From the NCBI GenBank assembly GCA_023300205.1, contig JALZVD010000102.1:1-6249 (forward strand): a stretch of 6,249 bases of DNA, written 5' to 3'. The translations under genes and the position numbers were made by a program. The stretch comes from Akkermansiaceae bacterium. Lineage in GTDB: Bacteria > Verrucomicrobiota > Verrucomicrobiia > Verrucomicrobiales > Akkermansiaceae. Shown here in pieces: positions 1 to 5,925 of the stretch; the stretch's first letter is position 1; every line of letters begins with the position of its first letter. The notes under the pieces were generated by a model. The model made no database searches, was not told the origin of the DNA, and worked only from the letters and a program-made list of their open reading frames with translations.

Positions 1-876
1 GAAAATATCGACCACGAGCGAAACACCCAGATCACCGCACTCAAAGAACAAGACGAAGAACCCGTCAGCCTAGCACTCCGCACCCTCAAAGAATCTCTCT
101 ACGCCAACTCAGGCTACGGCATCAACAGACTAGGCACAGAAACATCCCTTACAGCCATCTCTCAAGCAGACCTCCTAGCCCACCACACAAGTCACTACAA
201 CGGCGCTAACAGCTCCGTCGCCATCTTCGGTGACATCGATAAAGACAACATCATAGAACTCGCTGAGAAGCAACTCTCCTCCATCCCATCAGGAAAAATA
301 TTCAACTACCCCGAGCAGAAAATCACCCAAGGCACCGAGACCAACCTCACCCTAGACAAACAACAAGCAATCCTCACAATCGGATACCAAGGCGCCGCCG
401 TTGGAGACACACATCAGCACGCCCTAGACCTCATCCACGCATGGTGCGCAGACATGGCTGGCCCACTCTTCACCCGCATCCGTGAAGAACTTGGACTAGC
501 ATACTACTGCTCCGCAACCCAGTTCCACGGCACTAACACCGGCTTCTTCGGCTTCTACCTCGGCACCTCACCAGAACAACTCGATCAAGCACGCTCAGAA
601 CTCACCAACACCATCAACGACATCGCAGAAAAAGGCATCTCACAAACCATTCTAGAAAACGTCAAAATCTCCTGGCTAGCCAAACAAGCACTCGCTAACC
701 AAAGCAACGGCACCATGGCTCAACTCTGCGCCGTAGACACAACACTCGGCCTATCTCCCACCCATCACCGCCAAACCGCCGAGCATATCAAAGCAGTCAC
801 CCCAGCAGAAATCAAAGCCGCAGCCCAGCACTACTTCGCAAATGCAGCCCCCACCATCGTCACAGTCAGGCCATAA
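1..876 (+). CDS. M16 family metallopeptidase, C-terminal part (5' end outside window)
   Basis: The reading frame is open from the first base, so this is the last 291 residues of a longer protein; the ATG at 454 is internal (visible residue 152), not a start. Visible residues about 35-80 (YGINRLGTETSL, then an AISQADLLAHH-type segment and SSVAIFGDID) match the junction entering the M16 C-terminal domain (Pfam PF05193). Residues 155-169 (PLFTRIREELGLAYY) carry the conserved Arg (R161) and Tyr (Y168) pair that assists catalysis in M16 enzymes. The chain ends in PTIVTVRP, a usual family ending. The zinc-binding HxxEH motif would lie in the missing N-terminal part, so catalytic competence cannot be judged. 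It could be a single-unit M16B protein of about 420 residues or the second half of a two-unit protein of about 850; the window does not decide. Codons end mostly in C or A, unlike the minus-strand genes. It converges on fbp with 12 bases between the two stops and no hairpin there. Confidence 0.9.
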   Translation, partial: ENIDHERNTQITALKEQDEEPVSLALRTLKESLYANSGYGINRLGTETSLTAISQADLLAHHTSHYNGANSSVAIFGDIDKDNIIELAEKQLSSIPSGKIFNYPEQKITQGTETNLTLDKQQAILTIGYQGAAVGDTHQHALDLIHAWCADMAGPLFTRIREELGLAYYCSATQFHGTNTGFFGFYLGTSPEQLDQARSELTNTINDIAEKGISQTILENVKISWLAKQALANQSNGTMAQLCAVDTTLGLSPTHHRQTAEHIKAVTPAEIKAAAQHYFANAAPTIVTVRP

Positions 877-888
877 CTCAGCGAGAAA

Positions 889-2811
889 TTAATGCTCTAT
901 CAGCTCCCCTTCCTCATAAGCCTTAATCAGCCCCTCCAGCGCATCAATCTGCTTCTGGATCTTGCGCCCTCCCTCCGTTACTTTCACTAACCTCGGGTTA
1001 GCATGCACACGGATATCTCGCATCGTCGGGATAATATCCTCACCAGTTCGGACCACCGAAACAGGATCTTTAAATCCATGATGCTCCGCTAACTGAACCC
1101 CATCAGGACTCAAAATCAAAGTATAACCCCTATCCCCATAAGCCTCAGAAAAGGCCCCATCGATAGTCACCGCATTACCTCCCCGCTTAACCGGATCTTC
1201 ACCCTTCTCCACCTTCACAGGAACATGCCCATTCACAATGAGACCATCCTCTGGAACCCCCATATCTCCACACACCTTATTACAAAAATCTTCATCATGA
1301 AGCTTCTCAAAATACGGATTACGCACCTCCTTTGAAGCCACCTTATCTGCTATAAAATAACTCTCAAACGTAGCCATCCTATCCTTACCAAATAACGGAG
1401 AACGAGGCCCAGCCCACAAATAATAAAACCAATCTTTATCTTCCTGACTCGCATCAGAACCCTTACGGAATGCACGCTTAATAACACGGTTGAACGCACC
1501 AAACTGCTCCACCCCTCCACGCTGCTCCCCATCCACCTCGATCGGCAAATACTCACCCTCCTCATCCACAGCCAAACAAGCATGATAAATCACAGCACGG
1601 TCTCTCACCATCGCCATCTTTCCTCGCTCAGCCACCCACGTCATATGCTCCCACAACCTAGAAGAACTCACAAAAGACTCCTCTAACCGATCCATGCACT
1701 GCTGCTCCTCCTCTGATAATTGATTCGGATTCGCTGCGTCCACCGTAGGGAAATACCTATCCCTCAGCTCATACTCCACCCCCTTAATCTCTATTACCCC
1801 ACGCTCATAATCGATCCTCTTCAGCACATTCCTATCATCCATCTCCCACTCCGGATGCCTCTCCACCATTTGGCCCTCTAACTTAAACTGAATAATACTA
1901 ATCGCCTTCTGCATACGAGATACCAGCAACTCACTACGCTCACCTCCACGCTTAGGCTTAAAATACTCCGCCGGATCATCCCCATACGCCAGCTCCGCCA
2001 GACGCTCCAGTGGCTTAGTCAGAATCCCATAACCCTCCTCTAACTGGAACATCCTCCGGTATCTCAATGACACCCGCATCACAATCGCGATCAACGCCTC
2101 ATGCCCCAGACACGCACCCATCCAGCTCACATCATGATTCCCCCACACCAGCGAAACATTACTCTGCTTCATCAAGTAATCCACCACCCAGTCCAGCCTA
2201 GCTCCTCGGTCACCCAAATCCCCAGCCACCACCAGCTCATCCACTGTTAAATTCCTAACAAATCTCGAAGCCGCACGCACAGCCAGCAAATCCATCCTAC
2301 GCTTCACCAACTCTCGCACCTGAGTAAACAAATACACCTCATGATGACCATCCGCTGGGAAATTCAATAACACCTCAAACAACTCACGGAACTCCTTCGG
2401 AGCATGGTGCCTTATCTCCTTACGCCGCTTCGTCCGCAACATCAGACGTATCAAATCAAACTGCCTCGTAAGCACCTCCAGCACCCACTCATAGCGAGCA
2501 TCCTCATCATCCCCAAGCTCCTCCACCTTCTTCTGTAAAAGCTCCGTAGGATAATACAACAAATGTAAAAACTCCTTAAACTCCGCAGCATCCATCTTCC
2601 CCGCAAACAACTCCTTCACCACCGGACGCAACCTCCCAGAAGCATTATTGATCACATGCCGTAACTTACGCGCCTCACCATGCACATCAGAGATCACATG
2701 CACCACACCCTTCGGCATTTCAAGCTGAGCCTTCAAGGCCGCTATCTCAAAAACCGCTGACTCCGCAGTAGGAAATGTCTTTGCTAATATCTGATGAAGT
2801 AAATCTGCCAT
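889..2811 (-). CDS. fbp: Class III fructose-1,6-bisphosphatase
   Basis: This cytoplasmic enzyme hydrolyses fructose 1,6-bisphosphate to fructose 6-phosphate and phosphate, the committed gluconeogenic step. At 640 residues it is close to the family norm (Bacillus subtilis Fbp is about 670; Pfam FBPase_2). The calcineurin-like metallophosphatase motifs occur in order: SDVHGE at 41-46, GDLGDRG at 197-203, GNHD at 224-227, YH at 409-410 and NGHVPVKV from 527. These supply the Asp, Asn and His ligands of a dinuclear metal site. LWAGPRSPLFGKDRM (465-479) and TIDGAFSEAYGDRGYT (549-564) are also typical of class III. All key residues appear intact. The ATG at 2809-2811 is the first start after an in-frame TAG located 15 bases upstream. 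A purine-rich GGTGGAG lies about 24 bases before the ATG, too far for a normal Shine-Dalgarno, and I see no convincing promoter. It is set apart from the gene to its right by 163 bases and a terminator, so it is probably transcribed alone. Confidence 0.97.
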   Translation of the reverse strand: MADLLHQILAKTFPTAESAVFEIAALKAQLEMPKGVVHVISDVHGEARKLRHVINNASGRLRPVVKELFAGKMDAAEFKEFLHLLYYPTELLQKKVEELGDDEDARYEWVLEVLTRQFDLIRLMLRTKRRKEIRHHAPKEFRELFEVLLNFPADGHHEVYLFTQVRELVKRRMDLLAVRAASRFVRNLTVDELVVAGDLGDRGARLDWVVDYLMKQSNVSLVWGNHDVSWMGACLGHEALIAIVMRVSLRYRRMFQLEEGYGILTKPLERLAELAYGDDPAEYFKPKRGGERSELLVSRMQKAISIIQFKLEGQMVERHPEWEMDDRNVLKRIDYERGVIEIKGVEYELRDRYFPTVDAANPNQLSEEEQQCMDRLEESFVSSSRLWEHMTWVAERGKMAMVRDRAVIYHACLAVDEEGEYLPIEVDGEQRGGVEQFGAFNRVIKRAFRKGSDASQEDKDWFYYLWAGPRSPLFGKDRMATFESYFIADKVASKEVRNPYFEKLHDEDFCNKVCGDMGVPEDGLIVNGHVPVKVEKGEDPVKRGGNAVTIDGAFSEAYGDRGYTLILSPDGVQLAEHHGFKDPVSVVRTGEDIIPTMRDIRVHANPRLVKVTEGGRKIQKQIDALEGLIKAYEEGELIEH

Positions 2812-2856
2812 ACAGACAGCAAACTAAATTTAATCTCCACCTACAATCCCAAAGCC

Positions 2857-2896
2857 AAAAAAAATCCCACGCCCTCAAGACTGAGAACATGGGATC
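2857..2896 (-). terminator. Rho-independent terminator of the DUF1194 gene
   Basis: Read on the minus strand, ATCCCA (2895-2890) pairs with TGGGAT (2869-2864). An inner stem CTCA/TGAG (2885-2882 with 2877-2874) lies across a four-by-four internal loop and closes a GTCT tetraloop. The stem is followed at once by a run of eight T on the minus strand (A-run 2857-2864). It lies 80-120 bases beyond the stop of the gene ending at 2975 and 46 bases before the fbp start, so it separates the two transcripts. On the + strand the same hairpin is followed nine bases later by TTTTTT (2905-2910), but no + strand gene feeds into it. Confidence 0.7.
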
Positions 2897-2974
2897 TTAA
2901 AAGCTTTTTTCTACCTTTCACCACTCACGCACTCAGATAACCGGGCACTCAAGCAGTATTAGCAAATTATAAAT

Positions 2975-3850
2975 CTATCTCTTTCTTCGTAGCATACCTA
3001 GCAAACCAGTTAATCCTAGCAACAGAGTAGAAGATGGCTCAGGCACCATCTCATCATCTATCTCAGTAGCGGCAGTAAGCTCCCTCGCTAACTTAGCTTC
3101 AAGAGAACTTGCGAGCGTTTCAAATGAAGCCGCTTGCGTGAAGGGATCAGAACTATCAGAGCCCCCAGCAATCACATTATCTATAAAATATTGCTCCAGA
3201 TTGCCTCCATCGTTGCCAATCACTAATGCATTGATCATATCAACCCCATCTGCCAACGAAGCATCTCTAGCCGTTCTGACATTAAGAGCTCGATCACCCT
3301 CTGGAGGAGTATCATTATCTTCACCATCACCAGATATATCAATGATCTGCACCTGACTATAAAAGCCATTTTGAGCATTACCTGTCTCAGTTCCAAAAGA
3401 AATAGTCCCTGCATCAATTGCAGAACCAATCGCCGTCTTACCTGAAAAAGATCTCACCGTATTATCAATCAAACTAGCAAATCCATTCGCACTAGTCTGA
3501 TCATTGATCTCAGTCCAGCCAACTGCTAACTCCTGACTACTAGCACCAGACCAGAACATTAATGCAACAGCAATACTTCCAATCTCACCAGCCTGCACCT
3601 CATCAAGGAAACTACCGCTAGTAAAAGCGTCTCTATAACCATTCATCATCAAACTATACTCAGAACTATCAATGCTCTGAGAGACATCAACCAAGAGTAA
3701 CAGCTCTGTATCAACGGCTATTGCAGAAGCCTCTGTTCGCACCGTTTCAGGGATTTGAGCATTCGCACTAAAAGCACTCATCACAAGGCCAGTACCAGCA
3801 ACTGCAAAAAACTTTGCATAATTACTCTTATTTATTTTTCTATGTTTCAT
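2975..3850 (-). CDS. Secreted DUF1194 / von Willebrand A-like protein with PEP-CTERM tail
   Basis: A 291-residue exported protein. Residues 1-31 form a signal peptide (basic start, hydrophobic 14-28, likely cleavage after SANA). Residues about 48-262 match the DUF1194 family (Pfam PF06707), a VWA-like fold. The first strand carries the metal-adhesion motif DVSQS (D55, S57, S59), followed by KTAIGSAID with T139 and by DISGDGEDND from 171; the NVRTARDASLADGV and YFIDNVIAGG segments are also typical. So a MIDAS-type metal site seems intact, which fits ligand or protein binding outside the cytoplasm. The C-terminus is a PEP-CTERM signal: VPEPSS (269-274), a short hydrophobic helix, then RRKR at the very end. 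In such systems an exosortase removes this tail after export; no exosortase is in the window. The start at 3848-3850 is A-rich upstream without a Shine-Dalgarno. The true binding partner is unknown. Confidence 0.88.
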   Translation of the reverse strand: MKHRKINKSNYAKFFAVAGTGLVMSAFSANAQIPETVRTEASAIAVDTELLLLVDVSQSIDSSEYSLMMNGYRDAFTSGSFLDEVQAGEIGSIAVALMFWSGASSQELAVGWTEINDQTSANGFASLIDNTVRSFSGKTAIGSAIDAGTISFGTETGNAQNGFYSQVQIIDISGDGEDNDTPPEGDRALNVRTARDASLADGVDMINALVIGNDGGNLEQYFIDNVIAGGSDSSDPFTQAASFETLASSLEAKLARELTAATEIDDEMVPEPSSTLLLGLTGLLGMLRRKR

Positions 3851-3895
3851 ATTTTCTATTGGTTATTCTTCGTTTTAAGAGCCTGCTAAATCTTG

Positions 3896-3936
3896 TTCAT
3901 GATTCTAAATCAGCAGCTGAAATGACTCATCATGAA
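3896..3936. promoter_or_regulatory. Inverted repeat in the leader of the DUF1194 gene
   Basis: TTCATGAT (3896-3903) and ATCATGAA (3929-3936) are perfect eight-base inverted arms around 25 bases, which contain the palindrome CAGCTG. A second odd palindrome, TAGAG-C-CTCTA, follows at 3944-3954. The dyad sits 46-86 bases before the start at 3850 and after the stop of the membrane protein gene at 3975. It has no T-run, so it is a poor terminator. It could be an operator or an RNA fold, but arms of this length can arise by chance in AT-rich DNA. Confidence 0.2.
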
Positions 3937-3974
3937 TCTACCCTAGAGCCTCTACTTCTCTTACTCACCATCGA

Positions 3975-4664
3975 CTAATTACTGTCTACTAGTCCTAGAT
4001 TCACACGCATTCCTTCTCCATCTTGATGTTGCGGATCCACCTCTGAATCCATCTGCTCAACCACATAGTTCTGAGGGTTCTGGCACATCACAAAAACTCC
4101 AGTCATCACAGAACCCATACACATGATGATGCAAGTCACCTTCAGACTAGTTTGATAAGGCATTCGCCATCGTGAAGTTGAGAGACTAGAAATCAAACAT
4201 GGCAACATCATAAAACCGATTGCCAGACCAAAAATAGCCCAGTAAGATAGATCATAAACTGTATTACCTTGCAGTATTAGAAATGCAGTGATCGCACTCA
4301 CTGAACCCAGCAAGAGAATGAAATTCCCCAGGAAGGAAGTAACAAGTCTACGAGAGTTCTCTTTTTTTAATCTTGAATGAGCTGCTCCAGCATTCGATCG
4401 ATAACGCACCAATTTAGCCGTATATTTTTTCCTAGTGATCCTCTCATCTCTAGGGTGAGAATCATTACGTATAACACGTCTAGCAATACCATGCTTCTTA
4501 AGCATCTCTAATCGCTTCAGTATATTAAGAGCCTCCATAAGCTCACCATTACCATGACTCTCCCGCTCAGCATCTGCCTGACAGAACCCATTTAACCGAC
4601 CTTCATTGATCTCACGATCTATGTAGGTCAGAATTTCCTTATCATATATTTTATGGGGATTCAC
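3975..4664 (-). CDS. Unrecognised three-TM membrane protein (paralogue A)
   Basis: I do not recognise this 229-residue protein. Residues 1-105 are soluble, helix-rich and basic (ELMEALNILKRLEMLKKHG at 41-59; ITRKK at 76-80). The spacing of the helices faintly suggests a winged-helix fold, but that is a guess. Three hydrophobic segments follow at about 109-131, 138-160 and 172-194. The basic SRWR loop between the second and third, with the basic N-terminus, predicts N-inside topology with the C-terminus outside. The last helix holds C178 and C182 in CIIMCMGS. NPQNYVVE (196-203) follows directly, then an acidic tail. The gene at 5926-6249 is a paralogue. The start is GTG (4662-4664); an in-frame TAA lies 18 bases upstream and the next Met is residue 43. 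There is no Shine-Dalgarno, and TAGAAT ends eight bases before the GTG. It is flanked on both sides by PEP-CTERM genes on the same strand (97 and 124 bases away). Confidence 0.8.
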   Translation of the reverse strand: MNPHKIYDKEILTYIDREINEGRLNGFCQADAERESHGNGELMEALNILKRLEMLKKHGIARRVIRNDSHPRDERITRKKYTAKLVRYRSNAGAAHSRLKKENSRRLVTSFLGNFILLLGSVSAITAFLILQGNTVYDLSYWAIFGLAIGFMMLPCLISSLSTSRWRMPYQTSLKVTCIIMCMGSVMTGVFVMCQNPQNYVVEQMDSEVDPQHQDGEGMRVNLGLVDSN

Positions 4665-4684
4665 TATATCTAATTCTAATTAAT

Positions 4685-4748
4685 TTGGAGAGGTAGAGGG
4701 GGGAATTATTACTTCAACAATAGGCGGGAGGGCGCTTTTGAGAGGTGG
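4685..4748 (-). terminator. C-rich, G-poor tract, possible Rho-loading (rut-like) region
   Basis: After the PEP-CTERM gene that stops at 4762 I find no hairpin with a T-run. Instead the minus-strand transcript crosses a tract rich in C and poor in G: CCACCTCTC, then CGCCCTCCCGCC, then CCCCCCTCTACCTCTCC. In 4681-4740 I count about 22 G and 5 C on the + strand, the reverse of the rest of the window. C-rich, G-poor RNA is where Rho loads, so Rho-dependent termination is a reasonable guess. It could also be a pyrimidine-rich leader for the gene starting at 4664. Confidence 0.25.
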
Positions 4749-4761
4749 AAAATCTTTAAAT

Positions 4762-5328
4762 TTATAAAACAGAGCGCTTTCGTCGAACCATGAAAGATCC
4801 AGCTGACAAAACTAATAAAAGACTAGAAGAAGGCTCAGGAACAGAGGCCGGCGCTAACGAAATATCATAAATACCAGTATATTCTGAGCTTCCATCAGGA
4901 GAATATTGGAACGACTTATCTCTAAAAAATCTGAAAAAAGTACCATCAACTCCATTTCTAAGGCCCAGACTATTCCATAGATCAAACCCCACTACCTCAC
5001 CATCTGTAAAATACGCTCTAGGAAAACCATTAGAAATATCATCTAAATGACTATAGCGCTCACCGCCAATAAATACGAAATGAGCAGACTCCACTCCCTC
5101 ACCAATAGACAAATATTCATCACCTGAGTTCGTTAACATAGAAAGGTCTACAGTAAATCCTCCATTAAAGTGATCTCCTACTCCATAATCTACAGTATTT
5201 GGAGCGGTAGTTAACACCAGATCTATCTCATAAGTCACGGTCTGCGCAAACGCACTAATCGCAGTGATAGACATCGTAATAGCTGCAAGCACAGCTTTCA
5301 TCATTATTGTATGTTTCATATTGTTCAT
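4762..5328 (-). CDS. Small secreted PEP-CTERM protein of unknown function
   Basis: A 188-residue exported protein whose middle I cannot assign to a family. An N-terminal signal peptide runs to about residue 28 (hydrophobic 12-27, likely cleavage after AFA). The mature part (29-160) is beta-strand-like, aromatic and Gly-rich with few Lys, as is common in PEP-CTERM proteins. The tail is VPEPSS (163-168), a hydrophobic segment of about 12 residues, RRKR (182-185) and three extra residues, SVL. The tail implies exosortase processing after export. Two starts are possible: ATG at 5326-5328 and ATG at 5317-5319 (residue 4). The second sits in a 13-base context identical to the DUF1194 gene start and gives the same first residues, MKH, so I prefer it; neither has a Shine-Dalgarno. 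A weak promoter candidate lies about 50 bases upstream. Confidence 0.82.
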   Translation of the reverse strand: MNNMKHTIMMKAVLAAITMSITAISAFAQTVTYEIDLVLTTAPNTVDYGVGDHFNGGFTVDLSMLTNSGDEYLSIGEGVESAHFVFIGGERYSHLDDISNGFPRAYFTDGEVVGFDLWNSLGLRNGVDGTFFRFFRDKSFQYSPDGSSEYTGIYDISLAPASVPEPSSSLLLVLSAGSFMVRRKRSVL

Positions 5329-5377
5329 CTTGGGGACGATTACTAGCCATAGACAAAAAATCCTTTTACAAAAACTT

Positions 5378-5406
5378 AATATCTGACTACGTTAATAAAT
5401 TACCAA
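5378..5406 (-). promoter_or_regulatory. Weak sigma-70-like promoter candidate for the PEP-CTERM gene
   Basis: On the minus strand TTGGTA (5406-5401) and GATATT (5383-5378) are separated by exactly 17 bases. Each matches the sigma-70 consensus at four of six positions. The -10 hexamer lies about 50 bases before the ATG at 5328. The surroundings are very AT-rich, so a chance match is quite possible. Confidence 0.2.
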
Positions 5407-5444
5407 AAAAAATAATAATAACAATAAATATGATGATTTTTTTT
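5405..5444. repeat. Long AT-only inverted repeat
   Basis: AAAAAAAATAATAAT (5405-5419) and ATGATGATTTTTTTT (5430-5444) are inverted arms that pair at 13 of 15 positions around a ten-base loop. The dyad is immediately upstream of, and slightly overlaps, the candidate -35 of the PEP-CTERM gene. With no G-C pair in the stem it would be a weak RNA terminator. It may act as bent or easily melted DNA, or as an UP-like element; function is not shown. Confidence 0.4.
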
Positions 5445-5577
5445 AAATATTTAGATTCAAACTCTTTACTTATTACTTAATTATTTAAATTAAAAACCCT
5501 CCAAAAATACCGCATACCTCTAAGATAGAGCGCGTTACACTGAACTTATGAATTAATAATAAATAATCACCAAGATA

Positions 5578-5595
5578 TAGCCAGGTATCCGGCTA
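5578..5595. other. Small GC-rich hairpin in the AT-rich spacer
   Basis: TAGCC (5578-5582) pairs with GGCTA (5591-5595). Inside it GG (5584-5585) pairs with CC (5589-5590) around TAT, with one bulged A. It is a seven-pair stem in otherwise AT-rich DNA and has no T-run on either strand, so it is not a standard terminator. It could be part of a structured RNA or chance. Confidence 0.2.
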
Positions 5596-5925
5596 ATAAT
5601 AGATTAATGCTTAACTAACCTTAACCATCAAGCCGAATCAACCAAAACCAATACGCCAAATCGGTAATTCTAAAAAAACTACCCCACCAAAAACAAAGAG
5701 CATTAGTTTTTCGCTTCTTACAGCTATCTTCAACCATCACCAAGAACATAGCCAGTTAACTGAGCGCTTAAGCTACATAACTATCCTTCATTAAAATTCC
5801 ACAACATCAATACTAAGTAAACGACACCCTAGCAAAGACTAACTCCTTCCTCAACAAAAAGCTTTGCGAAATTTCTCATAATCGCTACTCAAACCATTAT
5901 AAATCATACACCAAAACTAAAATCT

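Larger units (their letters stand above)
5329..5925. other. 597-base AT-rich non-coding stretch
   Basis: No open frame of meaningful length is found on either strand, and no tRNA-like or rRNA-like fold. The left part (about 5350-5500) is almost pure A/T with A- and T-runs and one large dyad. The right part (about 5560-5925) is less AT-rich and shows the same C-over-G excess on the + strand as the genes. I looked in the minus frames for remains of the neighbouring membrane or PEP-CTERM proteins, including an NPQNYVVE-like string, and found none. It must contain the 3' end of the transcript of the gene at 5926 and probably the promoter of the gene starting near 5319-5328. Confidence 0.7.

Noticed and set aside
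454..876. A separate 140-residue + strand gene starting at ATG 454
   Set aside because: The frame is open and clearly M16-like all the way to position 1, so this ATG is internal to the partial M16 gene.
1350..1583. 77-residue minus-strand open frame
   Set aside because: It lies wholly inside fbp in another frame, has no domain-like character, and fbp is certain.
3138..3429. Open frames on + (3138-3356) and minus (3235-3429) inside the DUF1194 gene
   Set aside because: Both are shadows of the real gene, with no homology pattern and no plausible start signals.
5689..5711. Inverted repeat AAAAAC / GTTTTT as a terminator
   Set aside because: The stem is only six weak pairs with an 11-base loop and has no GC core.
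5754..5773. Neighbouring palindromes AGTTAACT and GCTTAAGC
   Set aside because: Each is only eight bases; they show no repeat relation to each other or to a gene start.
5826..5876. A 16-codon minus-strand open frame (MRNFAKLF...) in the spacer
   Set aside because: It is too short, has no ribosome binding site, and its slight likeness to the signal peptide region NYAKFF of the DUF1194 protein is most likely chance.
5896..5901. A perfect TATAAT on the minus strand
   Set aside because: No -35-like hexamer lies at 16-18 bases, no gene follows for over 500 bases, and such a string is expected by chance in AT-rich DNA.
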